Shown here: one piece after another, positions 49,203 through 58,809 of the stretch
Layout: each line of letters begins with the position of its first letter
How positions within the stretch are numbered: position 1 is the first letter of the stretch
NCBI RefSeq assembly: GCF_040689395.1
Contig: NZ_JBFAZX010000009.1
Coordinates: 62,001 to 126,000 of the forward strand
Direction: 5' to 3'
Source: Dactylosporangium sp040689395
GTDB lineage: Bacteria; Actinomycetota; Actinomycetes; Mycobacteriales; Micromonosporaceae
DNA: 64,000 nucleotides
Position numbers and translations under genes: made by a program
Notes under the pieces: generated by a model
What the model was told of the DNA's origin: nothing
Databases searched by the model: none
What the model saw: the letters and a program-made list of their open reading frames with translations, nothing else

Positions 49203-50810
49203 ATGAGACGACGCAAGACCGATCTGCGGACCCTGCCGGCCAGGTCGGCGAGGGGGATCGACGAGCGGTTCCAGGCGGCCACGCCGCTGCGCCGCCTGCT
49301 CAACAAGGTCTTCCCGGACCACTGGTCGTTCCTGCTGGGCGAGATCGCGCTCTACTCGTTCATCGTGCTGCTGCTCAGCGGCACCTTCCTCGCGCTGTTC
49401 TTCGACCCGTCCATGCGCGAGTCGGCCTACGACGGCAGCTTCCCACCGCTGCGCGGCGTGGAGATGTCGCAGGCCTACAACACGACGCTGCAGATTTCGT
49501 TCGACATCCGCGGCGGCCTGTTCGTGCGGCAGATGCACCACTGGTCGGCGCTGCTGTTCGTGGCCGCGATCGTGGTGCACATGTTCCGGGTGTTCTTCAC
49601 CGGCGCGTTCCGCAAGCCGCGCGAGGCCAACTGGATCGTCGGCATCCTGCTGTTCTGGATGGCGTTCCTGGAGGGCTTCGCCGGCTACTCGCTGCCCGAC
49701 GACGCGCTGTCCGGCACCGGCCTCCGTATCGCGAGCGCCATCATGCTGTCGATTCCGATCGTCGGTACCTGGGTGACCACCTCGCTGTTCGGGGGCGAGT
49801 TCCCGGGTGAGATCATCCTGTCCCGGTTGTACATCGTGCACGTCCTGCTGGTCCCCGCCGCGCTGCTCGCGCTCATCAGCGTCCACATGGGCCTGCTGGT
49901 GAAGCAGAAGCACACCCAGTGGCCCGGCCCTGGCCGCACCAACGAGAACGTGGTCGGCGTGCGGATGTTCCCGGGTTTCGCGGCCAAGTCCGGCGGCTTC
50001 TTCATGTTCGTGTTCGCCGCGCTCGCCTTGCTGGCCGGCCTCTTCCAGATCAACCCGGTCTGGCTGTACGGGCCGTACAAGGCCGCGGTCGTCTCGGCGG
50101 CGAGCCAGCCCGACTGGTACGTCATGTTCCTCGACGGCGCCGCCCGTCTCATGCCGGCGTGGGAGATCCGGTTCCATCTGTTCGGCAACGGCTACACGCT
50201 CGCGCCGATCTTCTGGCCCACGGTCGTGCTGCCCGGCATCCTGGCGATATTGCCGATGCTGTACCCGTTCATCGAGCAGCGCTTCACCAAGGACAAGGCC
50301 ATCCACAACCTGCTGCAGCGCCCACGGGACAATCCGTCCCGCACCGGGCTCGGCGCGATGGCGATCACGTTCTACGCGGTGATGCTGATCTCCGGCGGCA
50401 ACGACCTGGTGGCGGACAAGTTCCACATCAGCCTCAACGCGATGATCTGGGCCGGTCGCATCGGCGCCGTGCTCCTGCCGCCGCTGGCCTTCTACATCGC
50501 GTACCGGATCGCGCTGGGGCTGCAGCAGCACGACCGCGAGGTGCTCGTCCACGGCATCGAGACCGGCATCATCCGCCGCCTGCCCGACGGTCGCTTCGTC
50601 GAGGTCCACCAGCCGCTCCCGGTGGCCGGCGAGGAGGAACGCGTCCTGGAGTACGCGGGCTGGGTGGTCCCGAAGAAGATGAACCGGATCGGCGCGCTCG
50701 CCCCGACGGTGAAGGGCTTCTTCTTCCCGATCGAGAGGCCCCCCGCGCTGCCGGTCCGGCGCGACCGCGACGAGCACGGGGAGGTCACCTCAGGCCACGA
50801 GGCCGAGTAG
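49203..50810 (+). CDS. qcrB: Cytochrome bc1-type cytochrome b subunit (QcrB), stand-alone copy
   Basis: A 535-residue membrane protein of the actinobacterial QcrB type with about nine helices. Both heme-ligand pairs are present: QMHHWSALLFVAAIVVHMF and RLYIVHVLLVPAALLALISV followed by HMG. The Qo-site loop reads QPDWYVMF (PEWY-like), and the actinobacterial C-terminal extension is present. ATG 49203 follows GGGAGC. Normally qcrB follows qcrC and qcrA; here no such genes exist and the stop overlaps the start of kup, so this is a second, displaced copy. Whether it assembles into a bc1 complex is unknown. Confidence 0.93.
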   Translation: MRRRKTDLRTLPARSARGIDERFQAATPLRRLLNKVFPDHWSFLLGEIALYSFIVLLLSGTFLALFFDPSMRESAYDGSFPPLRGVEMSQAYNTTLQISFDIRGGLFVRQMHHWSALLFVAAIVVHMFRVFFTGAFRKPREANWIVGILLFWMAFLEGFAGYSLPDDALSGTGLRIASAIMLSIPIVGTWVTTSLFGGEFPGEIILSRLYIVHVLLVPAALLALISVHMGLLVKQKHTQWPGPGRTNENVVGVRMFPGFAAKSGGFFMFVFAALALLAGLFQINPVWLYGPYKAAVVSAASQPDWYVMFLDGAARLMPAWEIRFHLFGNGYTLAPIFWPTVVLPGILAILPMLYPFIEQRFTKDKAIHNLLQRPRDNPSRTGLGAMAITFYAVMLISGGNDLVADKFHISLNAMIWAGRIGAVLLPPLAFYIAYRIALGLQQHDREVLVHGIETGIIRRLPDGRFVEVHQPLPVAGEEERVLEYAGWVVPKKMNRIGALAPTVKGFFFPIERPPALPVRRDRDEHGEVTSGHEAE

Positions 50811-52767
50811 TGACCAGCAGCGTGCAAGGGACAACACCGGGTGGTGGGCCGGCGGTTGGCCACGGGGTTCGGACCCGCGACTCCGCGCGGCTGGCGCTGG
50901 TGGTGGGCGCGTTGGGGGTGGTGTTCGGCGACATCGGTACCAGCCCGATCTACACCCTGCAGACCCTCTTCGCCCCGAGCGACCCGCACCCCGTCCCGGT
51001 CAGCGCGGAGAATCTCTTCGGCGTTGTGTCGCTGGTCTTCTGGTCCGTCATGATCATTGTTACGGTCACCTACGTGCTGCTCGCGATGCGTGCCGACAAC
51101 GACGGCGAGGGCGGCATCATGGCCCTGATCACGCTGCTGCGCCGGTGGGGCGGGCAGCGCGGCGGACGGGCCGCCGCCGCGCTGGCGGCCCTGGGCATCT
51201 TCGGCGCCGCGCTGTTCCTCGGCGACAGCATGATTACCCCGGCGATCTCGGTGCTCTCCGCGGTTGAGGGCCTCAAGACGGTACAACCGTCGCTGGCCGA
51301 GGCGGTCGTGCCGATCACCGCGGTGATCATCTTGGCTTTGTTTCTGGTGCAGCGGCGCGGCACCGCGGCCGTCGGGCGGGTCTTCGGACCGGTGATGATC
51401 GTCTGGTTCGTCACCATCGGGGTGTGCGGGGTGGCCGGCATCGCGCGGTACCCCGAAATCCTCAAGGCGCTCTCTCCCGTCTATGCGATCGGGTTCCTGG
51501 CCGGCCACTTCGGCGTCGCGTTCTTCTCGCTGGCCGCAGTGGTGCTCGCGGTGACCGGCGCCGAGGCGTTGTACGCGGACATGGGCCACTTCGGCCGCCG
51601 GTCCATCACCCGGGCCTGGCTCTGGCTTGTGTTCCCGGCGTGCGTGCTGAGCTACTTCGGGCAGGGCGCGCTCATCCTGAAGGACCCGGCCAACATCAAA
51701 GGCCCGTTCTTCCTGCTCGTGCCCGAGTGGGGTCGCCTGCCGCTGGTCGTGCTGGCCACCGCCGCCACTGTCATCGCCTCGCAGGCGGTGATCACCGGGG
51801 CGTACTCCGTCGCCGCCCAGGCCGCCGAGCTCGGCTACCTGCCGCGGCTGCGGCTGGTGCACACCTCCGAGTCGCAGATCGGCCAGATCTACGTACCGTG
51901 GATCAACTGGCTGCTTTGGCCTCTGTGCTCACCCTCGTGTTCGCCTTCCGCAGCTCCGCGGCGCTCGCGTTCGCATTCGGCATGGCGGTCACCGCCACCA
52001 TAACCATTACCACCCTGATGTTCTTCTATATCGCCAGGCGCAAGTGGAATACGCCGCGCTGGCTGCTCGGCGCCGGCGGGGCCGTGCTGCTCACCGTAGA
52101 CCTGCTGTTCGTGGCGGCAAATCTGACCAAGTTCGTGCACGGCGCCTGGCTGCCGCTGCTCATCGGCCTCACCGCGTTCACCGTCATGACCACCTGGCAG
52201 AAGGGCCGCCAGATCGTCACCGCCGAGCGGCAGCGGCAGGAGGGCTCGTTGCGCGAGTTCGTGGACCGTCTGCACGCCGACCGCTCGCTCACCGTCCAGG
52301 TTCCCGGTACTGCGGTGTTCCTCAACCGCGGCAAGGAGACCGCGCCACTGGCGATGCGGGCCAACGTCGAGCACAACCACGTGCGCCACGAGCACGTCTT
52401 GATCCTGTCCCTGGAGACCGAGCCGATCCCGCGCATCCCGCCGACCGAGCGGATCACGGTCGACGACCTCGGTCATGCCCACGATGGCATCGTCCACGTC
52501 GCGGTCCGCTTCGGCTACATGGACACCCCGGATGTGCCGGCCGCGCTGCGCCTGCTCGACCCGGCCACCACGGAAGGCACCCTCCAGGTGGACCGGGCGT
52601 CGTACTTCCTGTCGAAGATTGAGCTGCGCCGTGGCGAGCAGCCCACGATGGCCGGCTGGCGCAAACGCCTGTTCATCGCCACTTCGTACATAACTGCCGA
52701 CGCCGCCGAACACTTCGGTCTGCCCCGCGACCGCACTGTCATCATGGGCTCCCACATCCAGGTGTGA
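50810..52767 (+). pseudogene. kup: Potassium transporter Kup, interrupted by a one-base deletion
   Basis: Kup is a proton-coupled potassium importer. The first part reads VVFGDIGTSPIYTLQTLFAP, ADNDGEGGIMALITLLRRWG, FGAALFLGDSMITPAISVLS and GQIYVPWINW. The frame is then lost, and the rest continues one frame over from 51913 as ALASVLTLVFAFRSSAALAF to the soluble C-terminal domain ending SHIQV. Restoring one base at 51912/51913 gives WLALASVLTLVFAFRSS, exactly the family's spacing. The unshifted frame stops at 52003. GTG 50810 shares a base with the qcrB stop. It is either a true frameshift or a sequencing error. Confidence 0.88.
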
Positions 52768-52837
52768 GCGCGCCGGCACACGACGTGTCGGCCGTCGCGA
52801 CGTGCGCATGCCGCGGCGGTGGCGGACCCCCTTCCCT

Positions 52838-53737
52838 TCACCGCCCGGTCGCGGGCACCGGTTCGCCGTGCGCCGCCCGGTCGGGTTCGCCCGCCGGTGG
52901 TGTCCTGCGGCGTCGGCGGCGATGAGCGGCGCGGGCGATCAGGCCTTGCCGCGGTGCGAACATCGTCGACAGCATGAAGCAGGCGGCGGCCAGGAGGCTG
53001 ATCGCACCGCCGGCGGCGATGTCGAACGCGCGGGACAGGTACAGGCCGCCGACCGCGCTGCACACGGCGACCGCGACGGCGAAGGCGGTCATGCTGGCGA
53101 TGCGGTCGGTCCACAGGCGGGCGGCGCCGGCCGGGGCGACGACGAGGGCGAGGGTGAGGATGGTCCCGATGGCCGGCACCGTTGTCGCGACCACAGCCTC
53201 GATGAGTATCAGGACGAGCAGGTCCATGGCGCCGGTACGGTAGCCGGCGGCCCGGGCCCCGTGGCGGTCGAAGGCGGCGTAGAGCAGTTCCTTGTGGACC
53301 GCGGCGAGCACGAGGACGACGCCGGCGGTGACGGCGGCCGCCACCATCAGGTCCTGCTCGTCGACGGTGAGGATGGAGCCGGTGAGGTAGGCGGTGAGGT
53401 TCTTGGTGAATCCGTTCTGCGCGGACAGCAGGACGACGCCGAGGGAGAACCCGGCGGCCAGGGCGACCGCGGTGGCCGTGCTCACGTCGTGGCCGCGGCG
53501 GCGGGACAGCGCGGTGACGGTGAGCGCGGCCAGCACGCCCGCGACGGCGCCGCCGAGGTAGAGGTTGACGCCGATGACGGCGGCGATGACGACGCCGGGG
53601 AAGGTGGCGTGGGTCATGGCCATGGTGAAGAACGCTTGGCGGCGCAGGACGACCTGCACGCCGATGAGCCCGCACATGCTGCCGACGAGGACCGATTCCA
53701 GCAGGGCGCGGTTGAACGCGACGTCAAGCCACCGCAT
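52838..53737 (-). CDS. Metal ABC transporter permease (ZnuB/MntB family), second
   Basis: A 299-residue ABC-3 family permease with about eight hydrophobic segments: VGSMCGLIGVQVVLRRQAFF, MAMTHATFPGVVIAAVIG and HKELLYAAFDRHGARAAGYR (cytoplasmic loop), then AIGTILTLALVVAPAGAARL. It overlaps the paralogous permease upstream by 14 bases. Two non-identical permeases suggest a heterodimeric channel. The C-terminal 30 residues are Arg/Pro-rich and variable. Confidence 0.92.
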   Translation of the reverse strand: MRWLDVAFNRALLESVLVGSMCGLIGVQVVLRRQAFFTMAMTHATFPGVVIAAVIGVNLYLGGAVAGVLAALTVTALSRRRGHDVSTATAVALAAGFSLGVVLLSAQNGFTKNLTAYLTGSILTVDEQDLMVAAAVTAGVVLVLAAVHKELLYAAFDRHGARAAGYRTGAMDLLVLILIEAVVATTVPAIGTILTLALVVAPAGAARLWTDRIASMTAFAVAVAVCSAVGGLYLSRAFDIAAGGAISLLAAACFMLSTMFAPRQGLIARAAHRRRRRRTPPAGEPDRAAHGEPVPATGR

Positions 53738-54599
53738 CGGATGTCCTCCGGGACTGTACCGCCCGCGCGAGCCCGCCGGCGAGCAGGGTGAGCAGGTAGA
53801 CGGCGACCAGGGTGAGCACGACGGTGGCGCCGCCGGCCAGGCGCAGGCCGTGGGAGACCGAGGCGCGGTAGCTGATGGCGAGGCCGAGGTAGCCGGACAG
53901 CGCGGCGACGGCCACGCCGGCGAGCGTGATCGGCGCGATGCGATCGCTGATGAGCCGCCCGGTGGCGGCGGGGACGACGAGCAGGGCGATGACGAGGATG
54001 GTGCCGACTGACTGGGCGGCGGCGACCACGACGAGCGCGACGGCGAGGTTGAGCACGAGGTCGAGCAGCCAGATCCGGTAGCCCATGGCGGCGGCGGCCT
54101 GCGGGTCGAACGCGCGCAACAGCAGTTCCTTGTGCAGCAGGGCGAGCGTGATCAGGACGAGCCCGGCGACGACGGCGGTCTGGGCGATCTGGCCGGTGGT
54201 GACGGTGAGCAGCCGGCCGAAGAGGAACGACGTGAGGTCGGCGGTGTAGGAGGCGCGGCGGGAGACGAGCACGACGCCGACGGCGAACATCGCCGCGAGC
54301 AGTACGGCGAGGGCGGTGTCGTCGGTGACCCGGCGGGACCGGGTGAGCAGCGTGAGCAGGACGGCGGTGACCGCGGCGGCGGCGAGGGCGCCGGGCAGGA
54401 CGCCGTCGACGCCCGCGGTGAGGAAGCCGAGCACGATGCCGGGGAAGACGGTGTGGGTCATGGCGTCGGCGACGAAGCCGAGGCGCCGGGTGAGCACATG
54501 GGTGCTGACGACGCCGGCCAGGCCGGCGAGCAGCAACAGCTCGGTCAGCGCGCGGGCCATGAACGGGACGGCGAACGGTTCGACCAGGGTGGCGTGCAT
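53724..54599 (-). CDS. Metal ABC transporter permease (ZnuB/MntB family), first
   Basis: A 291-residue ABC-3 permease: GLAGVVSTHVLTRRLGFVAD, AMTHTVFPGIVLGFL, HKELLLRAFDPQAAAAMGYR and SVGTILVIALLVVPAATGRL. It lies 13 bases after the ATPase gene, in the order SBP-ATPase-permease-permease, forming one operon with the overlapping second permease. Confidence 0.93.
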   Translation of the reverse strand: MHATLVEPFAVPFMARALTELLLLAGLAGVVSTHVLTRRLGFVADAMTHTVFPGIVLGFLTAGVDGVLPGALAAAAVTAVLLTLLTRSRRVTDDTALAVLLAAMFAVGVVLVSRRASYTADLTSFLFGRLLTVTTGQIAQTAVVAGLVLITLALLHKELLLRAFDPQAAAAMGYRIWLLDLVLNLAVALVVVAAAQSVGTILVIALLVVPAATGRLISDRIAPITLAGVAVAALSGYLGLAISYRASVSHGLRLAGGATVVLTLVAVYLLTLLAGGLARAVQSRRTSDAVA

Positions 54600-54611
54600 A
54601 CGGTGGCTGCC

Positions 54612-55391
54612 TCAGTGGTGGGCGACGACGATCTGGTCGCCGTGCAGTTCGAGGGCCTGGTTGCCGTACGTGGCGCGCAGCAGGTCCGGGGTGAGGGTGG
54701 CGCCGGTGGGGCCGAAGCCGAACATGCGCCGGTTGAGCAGGCAGGCGTGGTCGCTGACGTGCTGGGCGAGGGCGAGGTCGTGGGTGGAGATGAGCACGGC
54801 GGTGCCCTGCCGCTTGAGCCCGCGAAGCGCGCCCAGCAGGGCGTCCTGGCTGACCAGGTCCACGCCGTTGAACGGCTCGTCGAGCAGCAGCAGCCGGGGT
54901 CGCTGGGCGATCGCCCGGGCGAGCAGCACGCGCTGGCGCTGCCCGCCCGAGAGGGTGCCGAAGGTCGCCCGGGCGCGCTCGGCCAGCCCCACCTGGGCGA
55001 GGGCCTCGGCGGCGATGCGCCGGTCGTCGCGGCCGGGCCGGCGCAGCCAGCCGACCTCCCGGTAGCGGCCCATCAGCACGACCTGCGCGACCGAGACCGG
55101 GAACTGGGGGTCGAGGATGTCGGCCTGCGGCACGTAGGCGACGTCGCGGCGGGCCGCCGCAGGTGTCCGCCCGAGCACGGTGACGGTGCCGCCGACGACC
55201 GGGACGAGGCCCAGGACCGCCTTGATCAGCGTGGACTTCCCGGCCCCGTTCGGGCCGATGAGGGCCACCACCTCGCCGGCGTGGACGCGGCCGGTGACCC
55301 CGGTGAGCACCGGCTCGGCGTCGTAGGCGATCGCCGCGTGGTCGATGTGCAGCGCTTCCACTACCGGGGGAGTAGCCGCCGGGTCAGCCAC
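54612..55391 (-). CDS. Metal ABC transporter ATP-binding protein
   Basis: A 259-residue ATPase: Walker A LIGPNGAGKSTLIKAV near residue 45, Q-loop YVPQADILDPQFPVSV (typical of Zn/Mn systems), signature LSGGQRQRVLLARAI, Walker B LLLLDEPFNGVD and switch STHDLALA. Its start overlaps the 3' end of the binding-protein gene by eight bases. It powers uptake with the two permeases. Confidence 0.95.
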   Translation of the reverse strand: MADPAATPPVVEALHIDHAAIAYDAEPVLTGVTGRVHAGEVVALIGPNGAGKSTLIKAVLGLVPVVGGTVTVLGRTPAAARRDVAYVPQADILDPQFPVSVAQVVLMGRYREVGWLRRPGRDDRRIAAEALAQVGLAERARATFGTLSGGQRQRVLLARAIAQRPRLLLLDEPFNGVDLVSQDALLGALRGLKRQGTAVLISTHDLALAQHVSDHACLLNRRMFGFGPTGATLTPDLLRATYGNQALELHGDQIVVAHH

Positions 55392-56331
55392 CGAGGGCCT
55401 GCACGAGGACGTCGGTGTTGTGCTCCGCCATCTTGAGGTAGGTGTCGCCGGCCGAGCCCTGCGGGCCGAGCGTGTCGCCGTAGAGCGCGTCCTCGCCGGC
55501 GACGACCTTCACGCCGGCCTGCCTGGCGATCGCCTCGGCGGTCTTCGGCGGCAGCGAGCTTTCGGAGAAGACCGCCTTGGTGCCGGTCTTCTTGATCTTG
55601 GAGACGATGTCGTCGACGTCCTTGGCGGACAGTTCGGCGGAGGTGTCGAAGCTCGGGATGATCGAGCCGACGAATTCCAGCTGGTAGCGGTCGATGTAGT
55701 AACCGAACGCATTGTGGTTGGTGACCAGCTTGCGGCCGTCGGGCGGCAGCTTGTCGATCTTCGCCTGGATGTCGGCGTCGAGCCTGTCGAGCTTCGCCGA
55801 GTAGTCGGCCAGGTTCTTCTGGTAGATCGCCGCGTCGGCGGGGTCGGCGGCGGCGAATGCCTTCTCGATGTTCTGGGCCATGATCTTGGCATTGCGGGGG
55901 TTGTGCCAGATGTGCGGATCCCCGTCCTTCTGTTCCTCGTCACCGTTGCCCTGGCGGATCTTCACGCCGGTGCTGGCGTCGACGGTGACACCCTTGAACC
56001 CGGCGGAGGAGATCGTCTCGTCGAGCCATCTCTCCAGGCCGATGCCGCTCTTCACGACGACCTTGGCGGCGCCGATCGCGGTGATGTCGGCCGGGGTCGG
56101 CTCGTAGTCGTGCGGGTCGATGTTGGGCTTGAGGATCTGGGTGACCGTCACCTTGTCGCCGCCGATGTTGCGGGCGAAGTCGGCGACCTGGGTGGTCGTG
56201 GCCACCACCGCGAGCTTGCCGCCGTCGGCCGCGGCGGGCTGCGCGGTGGTGTTGTCGCCGCACGCGGTGAGTGGTGCCGTCAGTGTGGCGGCGAGTGCGA
56301 AGGCGGCTATGGGACGCCGGGAAGGGCGCAT
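55384..56331 (-). CDS. Zinc-type ABC transporter substrate-binding lipoprotein (ZnuA-like)
   Basis: A 315-residue cluster A-I binding protein. The lipobox LTAPLTAC sits near residue 24. Metal ligands are visible as three histidines, in NIDPHDYEPTPAD, GDPHIWHNPRNAK and KLVTNHNAFGYY, and a late aspartate in GEDALYGDTLG. A third histidine, where manganese proteins have glutamate, argues for zinc. A short GDEEQKDGD acidic insert replaces the His-rich loop of classical ZnuA. A Zur-box-like site lies about 60 bases upstream of the start. Confidence 0.9.
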   Translation of the reverse strand: MRPSRRPIAAFALAATLTAPLTACGDNTTAQPAAADGGKLAVVATTTQVADFARNIGGDKVTVTQILKPNIDPHDYEPTPADITAIGAAKVVVKSGIGLERWLDETISSAGFKGVTVDASTGVKIRQGNGDEEQKDGDPHIWHNPRNAKIMAQNIEKAFAAADPADAAIYQKNLADYSAKLDRLDADIQAKIDKLPPDGRKLVTNHNAFGYYIDRYQLEFVGSIIPSFDTSAELSAKDVDDIVSKIKKTGTKAVFSESSLPPKTAEAIARQAGVKVVAGEDALYGDTLGPQGSAGDTYLKMAEHNTDVLVQALGG

Positions 56332-56389
56332 GGTTGTGCTCCTCGGGCAAGAGGTGAGGCTCAGTTGCGTGAACGCGCCAGACGATACG

Positions 56390-56404
56390 CGTTTTCATTT
56401 TCAA
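56390..56404 (-). promoter_or_regulatory. Zur-box-like site upstream of the zinc ABC operon
   Basis: On the minus strand TTGAAAATGAAAACG resembles the actinobacterial Zur consensus TGAAAATGATTTTCA: the left half is perfect, the right half poor. Its place in the promoter region of a zinc-type uptake operon supports the call. Confidence 0.45.
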
Positions 56405-56607
56405 TAACGAGCCGTCGCATCGCGATGTACGCATGGACCGCCCGGACGCCGGCAGCGCGAGCAGATGCTGGATCGTGGTTCCACCGGCACTGCGGGGAGC
56501 GCTAGACTCGGCGGCCTACCAACGTCCGCCCGGAGGTCTTCGGCGAGCCCCGGGCCGTCTTCTGGAGGGCCAGTGCGTCCTGCCTCGCCGAAGCCGCGTG
56601 CAGCAGC

Positions 56608-57300
56608 ATGACCAATCGCATCCGACCCCGCCCGGGCGCTCGCGGTGCTGTCCGCACCACCGGCCGACCGTCGCTGCCCCGCTGGATCTATCCGGCCCTT
56701 GCCGCCGCCCTCGCCGTGGGTGCCCTGATCGGAGCCCTGGTCGGTGCCGCCACCGCCGACCCGCGCACGGAGCAGCAGAAACGCATCGACGCGATGCAGG
56801 CCGCCGACGTCCAGCGTGACGCCGACCAGGTGGTCGCGCTCACCGATCAGGCCCGCCGCGTGCGCGACCTGCTCGGCTCGACGCTCGACGGGCTGTACAC
56901 GGCCCTGCCGCACGGCGCCGCCCCCGGTCCGCTGGCCACCGCTGCCCAGGCCGAGGGCTGGAAGGCGGCCACCCGCCAGGGCGCCGGCGAGTTCGCGAAT
57001 CCGCCGTCGGCCGGCACCGCCGTCAACGTCGCCCGGGCCGGCCTCGCCGCCGGGGCGCGCCAGCTCGACCTCGCCGTCGACACCTACGCCGCGGCGCTGA
57101 AGGCCGGCGACGACGTGCGCCCGGCGCTGCTGGACCTCGCCTCGCGTCAGCGCGACAGCGCCATCGCGAGCTGGTCGATCGGCGCGACCCAGCTCGATCA
57201 GCTCAACGTCGACACCGGCCACGGCCATCAGCACGTGTTCCTGCCCAACCAGCCCGGCCAGGGCGCGATGACCGCGGACGGCGAGCGCGAGGGCGGCTGA
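56608..57300 (+). CDS. Single-pass membrane protein of unknown function
   Basis: A 230-residue protein with a basic N-terminus, one hydrophobic segment (YPALAAALAVGALIGALVGA, about residues 28-48) and an Ala-rich helical extracytoplasmic region (QKRIDAMQAADVQRDADQVV; LDLASRQRDSAIASWSIGAT). It ends with TGHGHQHVFLPNQ, which may bind metal. It is divergent from the zinc ABC operon across about 280 bases, so a metal-linked role is possible but unproven. No ribosome site is obvious. I do not recognise a family. Confidence 0.65.
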   Translation: MTNRIRPRPGARGAVRTTGRPSLPRWIYPALAAALAVGALIGALVGAATADPRTEQQKRIDAMQAADVQRDADQVVALTDQARRVRDLLGSTLDGLYTALPHGAAPGPLATAAQAEGWKAATRQGAGEFANPPSAGTAVNVARAGLAAGARQLDLAVDTYAAALKAGDDVRPALLDLASRQRDSAIASWSIGATQLDQLNVDTGHGHQHVFLPNQPGQGAMTADGEREGG

Positions 57301-57363
57301 GACAGTCGCCGTCGTCGACGAGGCGTGTGGGCTTGCCGTCCGCGCCGGGCCGGCGGCGCCGGG

Positions 57364-58722
57364 CTACCCGGTCCGGCCCGTGACCGCGGTGGCCTGGTCG
57401 AGCGCGGCGGTCACGACGAGCGACTCGATGCCGCGCAGGCAGGTCTCCAGCATCGCGGGCGACACGGAGGCGGTGTCCACCCGCCAGGTGAGCTCGATGC
57501 CGTCCGCGACGGCATCGACGTGCAGGTAGCAGGTGGCGTCGAACTCGCTGGAGCGGGGACCCCAGCGCAGGCTGCTGCGAGGCAGCGCGTCGCTGATCTG
57601 CCACGGCGTGGGAAGCGCGCCGGCGGGCGCCTGCGCGGCCGAGCGGCGGCGGTCGTTGAAGTAGCACAGGGTGTCGAGCTCGGTCTCGCGCTCTGCGCCG
57701 ACCCGGTCCACCAGCGCCCAGAGGTCGCGGGGGTGGTAGTACGCGTGCATCCCGGCGGCGAGCTGGCTGCTCCAGGCGCGGGCGACGACCTCGTCGAACG
57801 TGTCGGCGGCGGTGTCGATGACGGCGAGGCCGGCCTGCGCCAGGTTGCTCACCGAAGCGGCGAAGCCGGGCCGGAAGCGGTTGCTCACGACGATGCGGAA
57901 CGCCCCGACCGGCTGTCCGGAGAGACGCCCGAGCATGACCGCGTACGCGGCGAGCAGGACGGTGCCGGTGTGCGCCTTCGTCCGCTCGGCGATCGCGGCC
58001 AGGGCGAGGGCCGTCGCGGGCGTCGTGAGGGTGGCCTCCCACCATCGCTCGTCCTGCGCGACGAGCGGTTCGGCGAAGCGGCGCGGCTCGATGGCGTGCA
58101 GGTGGCGATCCCAGTACCGCAGCGAGGCCTCGTGCTGCCGTCGCGCGGACCGGTCGCGCTGCGCCCGGGCGAGCGCGAGCGGCTGGATGCCGTCCACCGG
58201 GGCGAGCTGCCGGCCGGTGTCCGGTTCGAGGTTGGCGAGGTCGGCGACGAGCGCCTCGAAGCCGTATCCGTCGATGGCCATGTGGCAGTACAGGGCGACG
58301 AGGTGGACGGCGCGGTCGCCGTCGGCGATCACTGCCATCCGCACCGGCCAGTCGGTGGCCGGATCCCAGTAGGCTGCCTCATACCGCTCGCGGACGGCGG
58401 CCGCCAGCCGCTCGGGGTCACCGTCGTCGCGGTACACCTCGAGTGTGATCTCGCCGCCGCGGGCCAGCTGTTGCTTCGGGGGGTTGTCGCTGTCGAGCAG
58501 CAGCCGGGTGCGTAACGACTGGTGGCGGCTCATGATGAAGCCCAGCAGGGTCGCGATGTCCTGCACGGTGGTGCCGGCGTCGAGCGGCATCGTGCCGCCG
58601 GTCCACTCGGTGGCCTCGATGACCTGCATCGATCGCCAGGCGGCGAACTGTCCCCAGGTCAGGTCCTCGACGCCGTCGCCTTCGCCTTCGAACGGCACAG
58701 TGATGCGATGTGTCGCGTGCAT
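57364..58722 (-). CDS. Stand-alone condensation-domain (NRPS C-domain/PapA-like) protein
   Basis: A 452-residue protein of the condensation superfamily, which joins acyl, amino-acyl or peptidyl groups. The catalytic HHxxxDG motif appears as YCHMAIDGYGFEALV near residue 148, with the second histidine first position replaced by cysteine as in some acyltransferases. Other family features are LTWGQFAAWRSMQVIE, MSRHQSLRTRLL, LAAYAVMLGRLSGQPVGAFR and a late DATCYLHVDAVADGIELTWR. No adenylation or carrier domain is present in the window. It is preceded by a seven-codon ORF and a strong hairpin, so tiny-peptide modification or attenuation is a hypothesis only. Confidence 0.88.
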   Translation of the reverse strand: MHATHRITVPFEGEGDGVEDLTWGQFAAWRSMQVIEATEWTGGTMPLDAGTTVQDIATLLGFIMSRHQSLRTRLLLDSDNPPKQQLARGGEITLEVYRDDGDPERLAAAVRERYEAAYWDPATDWPVRMAVIADGDRAVHLVALYCHMAIDGYGFEALVADLANLEPDTGRQLAPVDGIQPLALARAQRDRSARRQHEASLRYWDRHLHAIEPRRFAEPLVAQDERWWEATLTTPATALALAAIAERTKAHTGTVLLAAYAVMLGRLSGQPVGAFRIVVSNRFRPGFAASVSNLAQAGLAVIDTAADTFDEVVARAWSSQLAAGMHAYYHPRDLWALVDRVGAERETELDTLCYFNDRRRSAAQAPAGALPTPWQISDALPRSSLRWGPRSSEFDATCYLHVDAVADGIELTWRVDTASVSPAMLETCLRGIESLVVTAALDQATAVTGRTG

Positions 58723-58754
58723 TCCCGTCCTTGTCGACGTCGGGAGGAAAGAGC

Positions 58755-58789
58755 CTGCGCCGGCCGCGTTTCCGCGAGTGCCGGCGCAG
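58755..58789 (-). promoter_or_regulatory. GNRA-capped hairpin between the mini-ORF and the C-domain gene
   Basis: On the transcribed strand CTGCGCCGGC-ACT-CGCG-GAAA-CGCG-GCCGGCGCAG forms a perfect 10-bp stem, a three-base bulge, a 4-bp stem and a GAAA tetraloop. A pyrimidine-rich GCTCTTTCC follows. It could act as an attenuator, a terminator or an RNA-stability element. Confidence 0.7.
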
Positions 58790-58809
58790 CGTCGAGGTGA
58801 CCTGGCTCC

